DNA of 64,000 nt from Chitinophagaceae bacterium (GTDB lineage: Bacteria; Bacteroidota; Bacteroidia; Chitinophagales; Chitinophagaceae), in NCBI GenBank assembly GCA_947454235.1, contig CANGIY010000014.1, forward strand, positions 1 through 64,000, given 5' to 3'. Positions within the stretch are counted from its first letter, which is position 1. Each line of letters begins with the position of its first letter. The notes beneath the pieces were generated by a model. It did not search any database, was not told where the DNA came from, and saw nothing but the letters and a program-made list of their open reading frames with translations. Shown here one piece after another: positions 24,782-32,412 of this stretch. The translations under genes and the position numbers were made by a program.

Positions 24782-24799
24782 CTACTTCCCGATACAAAA
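24782..24799 (+). repeat. Right copy of an 18-bp att-like direct repeat at the mnmE 3' end
   Basis: CTACTTCCCGATACAAAA is the complement of the last 18 bases of mnmE including its stop codon. It matches 21649-21666 at 16 of 18 positions. The same place, the last 18 bases of mnmE (trmE), is the known integration site of SGI1-type elements in Gammaproteobacteria. Confidence 0.65.
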
Positions 24800-26251
24800 C
24801 TTACTAAAAATGTAATCCAGCTTATCCTCGGTGGTGATTTCTCCGGTGATTTCGCCGAGGGCCTGGAGGCAGCGGCGTATATCGAGGGAGAGGAGGTCGC
24901 CGGATAAGTGGGTGTCGAGTCCGGATTTAATGTCTTTGAGGGCGTCGGCAACGTCTTTGAGTGCTGCATGGTGGCGGGCATTGGTCACAATGGTGCCTTC
25001 GCTGCGCGGGGCTTCGCCCACAGCCAGGTAGTACAGGCGTTCACGCAGCCTTTGAATGTTGTCGCGGTCGCGGGCTGAGATGAACAGAACCTCGTTATCA
25101 TGTTGCCCAAACAGTTCTTTCGCTGATTCTGAGCCTACTTCATCCATCTTATTGCCTACAATAATCGACTTAAAATCTTTGGCGGCCAGTTCGTTTTTAA
25201 ACTGCGTCACTTCATTGGCGTGTTGTTGCATGAGTGCGCGCAATTCGTGGTTGTCATCCTCTTCGGTTGTAGGCTTGCTACGGTGTTTGGCCTTGAGTGC
25301 AATAAAGTCTTTGCGTGCCTCATTGATGTCAAAAAGATACACCACAATGTCGGCTTTATCAATGGCTTCGCGGCTGCGTTCCATGCCTTTTTGCTCAATC
25401 ACATCGGTGGTGTGCTCACGTATGCCTGCTGTGTCTATCAATCTAAAAACGATGCCGTCAATGTTCAGTGTTTCTTCGATGGTGTCGCGGGTTGTGCCTG
25501 CAATCTCGCTCACAATAGCGCGTTCCTCGTTCAGCAGCGCATTGAGCAAGGTGCTTTTACCAGCATTGGGTTTGCCCACAATGGCTACCTTAACGCCGTT
25601 CTTAATCACATTACCCAGGTGAAACGATTGTAACAGGCTATGGGTGGTAACAGTCAGGCTATCAATGAATTGGTGGAACTTGGTGCGGTCGGCAAATTCT
25701 ACATCTTCTTCTGCAAAGTCTAGTTCAAGTTCTATCAATGCACTGAACTGTAATAGTTGCTCGCGCATGGCTTTCAGGTCTTCTGCAAAGCCACCCCTTA
25801 GGTTGTGCATGGCGGCATCGTGCGCCCGCTTGTTGTGCCCTGCAATCAGGTCTGCAACAGCTTCTGCCTGCGTAAGGTCAAGCCTTCCATTTAAAAATGC
25901 CCTGAGTGTAAATTCCCCAGGTTTGGCGAAGCGTGCCCCATGTTTCTGGCACAACTGCAATACCCGCTGTAAAATATAATCAGAACCATGGCAGCTTATT
26001 TCAACCGTGTTTTCACCGGTATAGCTCTTAGGACCTATGAATAAGGTAATCAGTACTTCGTCAATCAGTTCGTTTCCATCAACTATACTGCCAAAGTGGG
26101 CGGTATGAGTTGCTTGTTTTTTGAGGTTTTTGCCTTTAAAAAATCCTGCTGTTATATCAATGGCGTCTTTTCCACTCAATCTAATTACACCAATGGCTCC
26201 TGAACCGGGAGGCGTAGCTGGTGCAACAATTGTATCCTGCAAATCGAACAT
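24782..26251 (-). CDS. mnmE: tRNA modification GTPase MnmE
   Basis: This 489-aa GTPase works with MnmG to modify the wobble uridine of several tRNAs. The N-terminal folate-binding domain opens FDLQDTIVAPATPPGSGAIG. The helical part contains the GTPase domain with GKPNAGKSTLLNALL, DTAGIREHTTD and NKMDE, and it ends in the FCIGK motif whose Cys is needed for modification. It is slightly longer than usual because of an insert of about 35 residues (LKAKHRSKPTTEEDDNHELR region) before NKMD. The reading frame is intact although its 3' end is the likely integration site of the accessory block. Confidence 0.95.
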   Translation of the reverse strand: MFDLQDTIVAPATPPGSGAIGVIRLSGKDAIDITAGFFKGKNLKKQATHTAHFGSIVDGNELIDEVLITLFIGPKSYTGENTVEISCHGSDYILQRVLQLCQKHGARFAKPGEFTLRAFLNGRLDLTQAEAVADLIAGHNKRAHDAAMHNLRGGFAEDLKAMREQLLQFSALIELELDFAEEDVEFADRTKFHQFIDSLTVTTHSLLQSFHLGNVIKNGVKVAIVGKPNAGKSTLLNALLNEERAIVSEIAGTTRDTIEETLNIDGIVFRLIDTAGIREHTTDVIEQKGMERSREAIDKADIVVYLFDINEARKDFIALKAKHRSKPTTEEDDNHELRALMQQHANEVTQFKNELAAKDFKSIIVGNKMDEVGSESAKELFGQHDNEVLFISARDRDNIQRLRERLYYLAVGEAPRSEGTIVTNARHHAALKDVADALKDIKSGLDTHLSGDLLSLDIRRCLQALGEITGEITTEDKLDYIFSKFCIGK

Positions 26252-26283
26252 ACTGTAAAGGTAAAGGTCTTCGAAATTTTCTA

Positions 26284-27996
26284 TTAATTGTCTTCGTACT
26301 TAATCACATCCCACGGGGTTTTGGCATAACTATCCTGCATCATCCATACCAGTATGCCTACAAGTACAATCAGTATCAGTTTAAACCACAGAATATGGAA
26401 TGCCAGCATGTGCAATGCACCCATCAGCAGGGTGGCAAACATACCCATCAGGTTGCGTAAAAAACGCCCAGACTTTTGTCTGGTAGCCTCTTGTTGCGAG
26501 AATGGAAATTTCCTGAAGCCCATGTACATAATCAGGTAACCGAAGAAAAGTATGTTCAGGAATGCCAGCACAATATTTGAAAGGTATGATATCCCAAAAG
26601 CGCTTGCAAATACAATACCTATAACGAGATAAACGGGTATGAATATTTTCGCAATAATTGCCTTTACTGCTCCATCCATCACCTTGCCGGGTGTGTTAAT
26701 TGGTGTGGCATAATACACCCAGGAAGCTTTATAGCTTTCTGAAAGCACAATGAAATTCAGTGCAGAAATCAGTGCTGTAGCACTCAGGTACAGAAAGATG
26801 CAAACCAACCTTGAATGGGACAGTCTTTCAATAACTTCTTGCGTTGATCCTGCTTTGTTGACCCTCGCCATGATGATTGAAATAAAGTATATCGGAGTGG
26901 TTGCAAGGCTAGGGTATACCCTCAGTCTAAACGTTCGGCTGCGCGAAGTTTGAATCCAGGTAAGCATAAAACCCGCCTTACTTTCATCGTCTTTACAAAA
27001 CACGTCTGCGAGTCGTTCGTATAGGCGTTTCCCAGTTTTACTATTACTTTTCACCTTTGCAACCGGTACCGATTGAGAAGATTCATTAATGTCTATTTCT
27101 GAAATTCTCGCACTAAATCTAGGCGCTAAAACCTTGATGAATATGGTCATCAGTATAATAGGGACAATCAAACCTAAGAGCGATATGAAAAATGGCGTAT
27201 GAAAAAAGTTGGGCACTCCCAGCCATTGCCACATCGAGGCAAACCAGTAGGTGGGTATGAACTTCACCCATTTAAGGCTCTGATAATCAATAGTTTGATT
27301 GCCATCAGCCCCAAACATCATATTCTGCCGCAGGTATATGAGTCCAAATAAGAAGATTGAAGAAAGTATTTGAAAGAAACTTAATATATCTTTAAACTTA
27401 GAGCCACTGGCGATATTAAGAATCAGCAAATAAATGACATTCACAAAAAATAAAGTCATGAATATCAATAGTACAAGGGGAATATAGTAAAAAACAGGGG
27501 AGTACCATTTGTCAATAAACGCCAATGCAATCACTGTTGGTAGTGTCATTGGTATTATCATGCGCACCAGATAAATGAAAATATGCAACATCTTCGACAA
27601 CAAAATGGTTCTGTCGTCAATTGGGCGTGGCGCAATAATCATCTTATCTCTGTTGTCGAACAAGGTATTCGAAAAGTCAGAAACCAGCGTCATTGTGAGT
27701 AATACAAACAATACTGTAAAATGTATGGTAAGTCCGTAAATACGGTCGGTGTAACCTACAATAGGTCCCATGTAAATGATACCAAAAACGAAGTAGAGAA
27801 ATGCACTCAGCAAGCTTCCGTTTCTCAGTTGTTTCTTTTCTTTTTTTGCGTTTGATGTTCTACCCATGCCTATTGGCTTACGGTCGTCCATCAGCAGGCG
27901 CATTTTCAGTATGGCTTCCAACTGCACAATATCTGCCCCCAGATTTCTCCAAAGGGGGGTAAGCAGCATCACTAGTTTTAAGAGTAACTTATTCAT
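26284..27996 (-). CDS. ABC-type exporter membrane subunit (putative)
   Basis: This 570-aa integral membrane protein has at least ten hydrophobic segments in two groups, separated by a soluble loop around residues 290-330 (KSNSKTGKRLYERLADVF). It carries no Walker motif itself. It is encoded 4 bases after the ATP-binding gene, so it is the likely membrane partner of that ATPase. The size and layout resemble large ABC-2-type or unassigned Bacteroidota permeases. The substrate is unknown. A short intergenic gap of 32 bases separates it from mnmE downstream. Confidence 0.75.
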   Translation of the reverse strand: MNKLLLKLVMLLTPLWRNLGADIVQLEAILKMRLLMDDRKPIGMGRTSNAKKEKKQLRNGSLLSAFLYFVFGIIYMGPIVGYTDRIYGLTIHFTVLFVLLTMTLVSDFSNTLFDNRDKMIIAPRPIDDRTILLSKMLHIFIYLVRMIIPMTLPTVIALAFIDKWYSPVFYYIPLVLLIFMTLFFVNVIYLLILNIASGSKFKDILSFFQILSSIFLFGLIYLRQNMMFGADGNQTIDYQSLKWVKFIPTYWFASMWQWLGVPNFFHTPFFISLLGLIVPIILMTIFIKVLAPRFSARISEIDINESSQSVPVAKVKSNSKTGKRLYERLADVFCKDDESKAGFMLTWIQTSRSRTFRLRVYPSLATTPIYFISIIMARVNKAGSTQEVIERLSHSRLVCIFLYLSATALISALNFIVLSESYKASWVYYATPINTPGKVMDGAVKAIIAKIFIPVYLVIGIVFASAFGISYLSNIVLAFLNILFFGYLIMYMGFRKFPFSQQEATRQKSGRFLRNLMGMFATLLMGALHMLAFHILWFKLILIVLVGILVWMMQDSYAKTPWDVIKYEDN

Positions 27997-28000
27997 AGGT

Positions 28001-28795
28001 CTAGAGGCTGTTACCAGGGTTAATTGAATCTCTGAGTACTGCTGTCAGGTCGTCTGCGGTCAGGGTATTGTGTCCTCGGTTAGTGAGTCGAGCAAATATA
28101 TGTTCAAGGCTTACATCTTCTCCATTCTTCAGTTCCGCGATGGTGCCGTCAGCGACAATGGTTCCGTCATTAATCAGGATGATTCTGTCAGAAACTTTCT
28201 CAACCACATCCATCATGTGCGAGCAGTAGAAAATGGTTTTTCCTTCTTGTTTCAGTGCTTGTAACAATTCTTTAAAAAGTATCACAGCATTTGCATCGAG
28301 CCCCGATAGTGGTTCATCCATAAATACGATATCCGGATTGTGAATGAGCCCCGAGGTCAATAAAACTTTTTGGCGCATACCTTTTGAAAATGAATCCATC
28401 CGTTGATCATAGTTAGCCAAAATGCCGAAAGAATCCAGCATTTTCTTAGCTCTGTTTTCGATGATATCATCATCAAGGTGGTGTAACTTTCCTACAAATT
28501 GCAAGTACTCTTTGGGCGTCAAAAGGTCGTACAGTTCAGCCAGTTCAGGAATAAAGCCGAGTTTACGTTTTATTTCTATTGAGTTGGCTTTTAGGTCTTT
28601 ACCGAATATAGTTATAGTACCACTGTATTCCGGAATTATTCCTGTGAGTATTTTTACTGTTGTCGATTTGCCTGCACCATTGGGACCAATGTATCCGATG
28701 ATTTGCCCCGGTTCTATTTCAAGATTGATATTTGAAAGCACTTGTTTAGTGCCGTAAAATTTCTCCAGATTTCTTACAGAAAGGATAGATGCCAT
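28001..28795 (-). CDS. ABC transporter ATP-binding protein
   Basis: The 264-aa protein runs from ATG 28795 (MASILSVRNLEKFYG); the TTG at 28819 is rejected because it lies in a terminator. Walker A is GPNGAGKSTTVKIL, the signature is DSFSKGMRQKVLL, Walker B is PDIVFMDEPLSGLD and the H-loop follows in IFYCSHMMD. It is the type used by ABC-2 exporters such as Na+/drug/Gld-like systems. The permease gene follows after 4 bases, so they form an exporter of unknown substrate. Confidence 0.9.
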   Translation of the reverse strand: MASILSVRNLEKFYGTKQVLSNINLEIEPGQIIGYIGPNGAGKSTTVKILTGIIPEYSGTITIFGKDLKANSIEIKRKLGFIPELAELYDLLTPKEYLQFVGKLHHLDDDIIENRAKKMLDSFGILANYDQRMDSFSKGMRQKVLLTSGLIHNPDIVFMDEPLSGLDANAVILFKELLQALKQEGKTIFYCSHMMDVVEKVSDRIILINDGTIVADGTIAELKNGEDVSLEHIFARLTNRGHNTLTADDLTAVLRDSINPGNSL

Positions 28796-28814
28796 GTGAA
28801 TTGGATATTGTATA

Positions 28815-28853
28815 CACAAAATAACACCTGCCTTCCGAAAAAAGCAGGTGTTA
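28815..28853 (-). terminator. Rho-independent terminator of the 28875-29519 gene
   Basis: A perfect 10-bp stem (28844-28853 with 28822-28831) on the minus strand is followed by TTTT, 21 bases downstream of the reductase stop. Confidence 0.75.
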
Positions 28854-28874
28854 CCATAAATATTTTTAAACTGA

Positions 28875-29519
28875 TTACAATTTCATGAGTTTGAACGCAT
28901 GGTTCCATTCACCACGCAAGAAACCAGGAATGCACCACAAAATGCATAAAGGTTCAATTGCACGTGCTGCTGTTGCTTTACCCATGTCGCTCGCTTCCCA
29001 ACCAAACTGGTCGAGTATTGCTACAACATCTTCTTTCGCGTGGTCGTTATTACCGCAAATGAACATGGTTGGTTTTTCTGCAAAGTTAGGATTCACCATG
29101 TGTGCATTTCCTACACTATTGAATGCCTTAACGAAGTGTACTTCAGGAAATTGCATTTGCAAACGCTCCATCAGCGATTCGTCATTGCCAGTGAAAAACT
29201 TCAGTACACCGTTCTCAGGCGCTGTGTCTTCAATTGGGTTAGTAGCGTCAATTACAGTCTTCTTTTGGAGGTTTTGTGGACCAGCTTCTTCAAGTACATC
29301 AACTGCATACTTGCCTTTAACAGCAATTACCACAATGTCGCCAAATTTAGCAGCTTCTTTCGGAGTGCCAATTTTTGCATTAGGGCCGGCAGCATCTTGC
29401 CATGGCTTAATTTTTTCACTGTAGCGCGAACCCAACATTACTTCATAGCCATGTTTTAAAAATCCATGACCCAACACCTTCGCAACATCACCGGAACCTA
29501 TTATACCTATTTTTTTCAT
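28875..29519 (-). CDS. NAD(P)-binding reductase, F420-dependent NADP reductase-like
   Basis: This 214-aa Rossmann protein opens KKIGIIGSGDVAKVLGHGF (dinucleotide motif GSGDVA) and has VMLGSR, DIVVIAVKG, VIDATNPI, FVKAFNSVG, PTMFICGNN and GWEASDMGKA. This is the pattern of the NADPH-dependent F420 reductase-like family, whose bacterial members often act on other substrates. It is encoded alone, with a terminator behind it and an approximate promoter box (TAATTTG) ahead. The natural substrate is not evident; F420 use in Bacteroidota is doubtful. Confidence 0.85.
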   Translation of the reverse strand: MKKIGIIGSGDVAKVLGHGFLKHGYEVMLGSRYSEKIKPWQDAAGPNAKIGTPKEAAKFGDIVVIAVKGKYAVDVLEEAGPQNLQKKTVIDATNPIEDTAPENGVLKFFTGNDESLMERLQMQFPEVHFVKAFNSVGNAHMVNPNFAEKPTMFICGNNDHAKEDVVAILDQFGWEASDMGKATAARAIEPLCILWCIPGFLRGEWNHAFKLMKL

Positions 29520-29666
29520 AATCTCGATTTTCAGAGGGCAAATTATAAGGAAATTGCGAAGTAAAGAAGAAGATTTTCATCAGTTCCAAATTTTTCTCAC
29601 AAAAAAAATAGCTGTATTATTTGTTAATAGAAAATATAATTCATATAATTGTGGTGCTAAGTTTAT

Positions 29667-30671
29667 ATGTGCTTTATGAGTCAAAAAAAATATAGTGAAA
29701 GTGCTGAATTTGGGAAATTGGTTTCTGCTATTAAAAAGAAGAGATGTATTTTATTTCTTGGAGCAGGAATTAACAGAAAGCCACCTGAGGCTTCAGGTAC
29801 ATCATACACTTTTGATATTAATGATCAGCTGCCTGACGGTAAAGGACTTTGCGAACGATTGATTTCAAAGAGTGGCTTGGATTTTCCAGAATATGTAGAT
29901 AAGTTTAATTTGCAACAAGTGTCTCAATATATTGTATTGGAATCAAAGGGAAATAGATTTGAACTAAACGAAATGCTGCTAGATATACTTCATTCCCAGC
30001 AAAAACCATCACCTCTATTGTTAGCATTAGCCGATTTAGAGTTTCCCTTAGTGATTACAACTAACTACGACAGGCTTTTTGAAAAAGCAGTGTTAAACAG
30101 AAAATTTATTGAATTTCAAGATGCATCTATAAACTATAAAAAAAGTAATCATAAAACGTATGGCAAGGAAGGAAAAACGCTTTTAAATGTAATGGTATAC
30201 AGCAAAGATGTTAAAGAAGAAACGCCAAAGTATGTGCCTATATCAAAAGAAAGCTCAAATTCAATTCCTACTCTTTTTAAAATGCATGGAGATTTGTGTT
30301 TGGAGGGAGCAAATGGTATTGATTCAGCAGTAATCACAGATGAAGATTACATTGATTTTATTATGCGTATGACTTCAACCAAGAATTACCCGGTTCCTCA
30401 AGGGATATTGCAGAATTTCTTTGAAATGCCAATAATATTTATAGGATATTCATTGAAAGATTATAATTTTAGATTATTGATGAAGATACTGCATAAGGAT
30501 AAAAATAACTACCCAGGAAGATATTCAATTGACCCTAAACCCGATGAACTGATTAAGAAAATATTTGTTGAGCGTTTTAGTACTTCGTTTTTTATTGAAG
30601 ATGCATGGACTGTAATTCCAGAAATTTATCACCAAGCTTTAGGAAAACCAATGCCAAATTATTATGGTTAA
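29667..30671 (+). CDS. SIR2-like NADase, first gene of a three-gene accessory operon
   Basis: The 334-aa protein has the SIR2 fold motifs CILFLGAGIN (27-36), TTNYDRLFEKA (131-141), FKMHGDL (204-210) and IFIGYSLKDYNFRLL (257-271). In defence proteins such as ThsA, DSR and Avs5 this fold cleaves NAD+. No zinc motif of a protein deacetylase is present, so NADase activity is expected. ATG 29667 gives MCFMSQ; ATG 29676 is also possible. It overlaps the STAND NTPase gene by 8 bases. The low GC content and absence of genes with metabolic context mark it as accessory. It is soluble and cytoplasmic. Confidence 0.83.
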   Translation: MCFMSQKKYSESAEFGKLVSAIKKKRCILFLGAGINRKPPEASGTSYTFDINDQLPDGKGLCERLISKSGLDFPEYVDKFNLQQVSQYIVLESKGNRFELNEMLLDILHSQQKPSPLLLALADLEFPLVITTNYDRLFEKAVLNRKFIEFQDASINYKKSNHKTYGKEGKTLLNVMVYSKDVKEETPKYVPISKESSNSIPTLFKMHGDLCLEGANGIDSAVITDEDYIDFIMRMTSTKNYPVPQGILQNFFEMPIIFIGYSLKDYNFRLLMKILHKDKNNYPGRYSIDPKPDELIKKIFVERFSTSFFIEDAWTVIPEIYHQALGKPMPNYYG

Positions 30672-32412
30672 GGATAACACTAGATTGATTTTCCCCAAAG
30701 AGCCTTATAGGGGAATAGAGTCTTTTAGGTTCATGGATCAAAATATCTTCTTTGGTAGGGACAATGAAGTTGACGAACTCATGCAGCTCATTACAATTTA
30801 TAAGGGAGTTTGTTTATTCGGAGTTCAAGGTATAGGCAAGTCATCAATTATTTCAGCCGGCGTAATACCAAAAGCACTCAAAAAGAATTTTATACCTGAT
30901 CGAATTAGGGTTCAACCAGTTGAAGGGGCTGAATTTGTCATTGAGGCTATTTATGAAGAAGAGGCTGATGGCGATCAGGTGAGTTTTCTGCCTTCAAATT
31001 TTATACCATTTTCTGATAGAAATAAACGACGCACAGTTTCTGTTGATGAATTTCGTAAAATACTTATTACGAGAAACGATACATGGACTGAATATGTTAG
31101 AAGTTCTAATTATGCATTGTTGGACGATGATTGTTATAGACCGATTACTCCTTTATTAATTTTTGACCAGTTCGAAGAAGTTGTTACACTCTTTGAACAT
31201 GGTACAGTCGATATTCTGAGAAAAGAGAAACTGATAATTCAAAACAAAATTTTCAATGAACTTGCTTCTTTACTGTATGATGATTCTATTTCTGTTGCAA
31301 TCTTATTTGCTTTTAGAGAAGATTATCAGCCAAGTTTAGAAAAATTCTTCAATAAAACGCCGGATCTTCGAAATCAAAGCTTGCGACTGGAGATTTTTAG
31401 TGATACAATAGTCGAGAAAAGCTTTGACGCGTCGAACATTGATAATGTAGTCAATAGAGGATTTATAAGCGAAGTTGTTGCAGGACCTGTAACCAATGAA
31501 AATAGACCCCCCAATTATTTAAATAGAAATTTTGAAAATCAACTTGGCTTAATTGTTAAGTATTTTGAAAATAAAATATATAATAATTCAAATTCTAGTG
31601 CTGTTTTATCAGAAATACAAATTGTTTGTCAATCTGTATGGCGATCGGGAGATGAGGCGATTGTAACATTGAAAGGGTGCGATAGAATATTATCTGATTT
31701 CTTTAAAAACAGAATTCTAAAAATATCAAAGGAAAATATCGAAATAGCAGAGGAGATTTTAATTCTGTTGATTTTAAATGATGCGAGGAATATTGTTTCA
31801 AAAAGCACTTTGTTTGATGATTTAAAAACTAAATTTCCTGAGACAACGGAGGTCGTGTTTGAGCGGGTATTGCATGAATTAAAGTCGGAAAACGTAAGGT
31901 TAATTCGAGAAGATACAACGAGGGATATAGTGTGTTACGATATCATAAACGAGTTTTTAATACCATCTATTAAAGAAAAAAAAGACGAGCGAACGAAAAA
32001 GCAAATTGAGATGGAAGCTCAGAAAGTGCTTTTTGAAACCAATATTAGGATAAAACAGAGGAGATTTTTGATCATTGGAGTATTTATAGTTTTAATATTT
32101 GTTTTGGCTTCGCTTTACCAATCTTATAATATCGCTTCTAACTCTTTGGAAAGCCAAAAGCTTACAAATGTGGAATTACGTAAAGCAAATGTGGCTCTTA
32201 TACAACAAAAAGCAATTTCAGATTCGGTTATTCTAAAATTCAGGCAGGAAGAGAGTCGGCGGAAAGGTTTAGAAGTTGACAAACAGTTAGCTAAGGCAAA
32301 GTATCTGTTTGATGCCAATGAATTTATTGAAGCAAATAAAATCTTAATTGAGGTGATGAATATTGATAGTTCCCCAGAAACAAAATCTAAAATTAACTTA
32401 TTCAAAAAATGA
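30664..32412 (+). CDS. STAND-type NTPase with a transmembrane segment
   Basis: The 582-aa protein starts with the typical YRGIESFRFMDQNIFFGRD lead of nSTAND1-like NTPases. Walker A is GVQGIGKSS (53-61), Walker B is LLIFDQFEE (164-172), and AILFAFREDY follows. After a helical domain, residues about 466-485 form a transmembrane helix (FLIIGVFIVLIFVLASLY). A coiled coil and a short TPR-like end would then lie outside the cytoplasm. It overlaps the SIR2 gene by 8 bases and the next gene by 4, so all three are translationally coupled. Oligomerisation on sensing and activation of SIR2 are expected by analogy, not shown here. Confidence 0.83.
   Translation: MVKDNTRLIFPKEPYRGIESFRFMDQNIFFGRDNEVDELMQLITIYKGVCLFGVQGIGKSSIISAGVIPKALKKNFIPDRIRVQPVEGAEFVIEAIYEEEADGDQVSFLPSNFIPFSDRNKRRTVSVDEFRKILITRNDTWTEYVRSSNYALLDDDCYRPITPLLIFDQFEEVVTLFEHGTVDILRKEKLIIQNKIFNELASLLYDDSISVAILFAFREDYQPSLEKFFNKTPDLRNQSLRLEIFSDTIVEKSFDASNIDNVVNRGFISEVVAGPVTNENRPPNYLNRNFENQLGLIVKYFENKIYNNSNSSAVLSEIQIVCQSVWRSGDEAIVTLKGCDRILSDFFKNRILKISKENIEIAEEILILLILNDARNIVSKSTLFDDLKTKFPETTEVVFERVLHELKSENVRLIREDTTRDIVCYDIINEFLIPSIKEKKDERTKKQIEMEAQKVLFETNIRIKQRRFLIIGVFIVLIFVLASLYQSYNIASNSLESQKLTNVELRKANVALIQQKAISDSVILKFRQEESRRKGLEVDKQLAKAKYLFDANEFIEANKILIEVMNIDSSPETKSKINLFKK

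Noticed and set aside
25056..25622. 188-codon plus-strand frame inside mnmE
   Set aside because: A Ser-rich antisense frame opposite a clear gene; no promoter or family signs.
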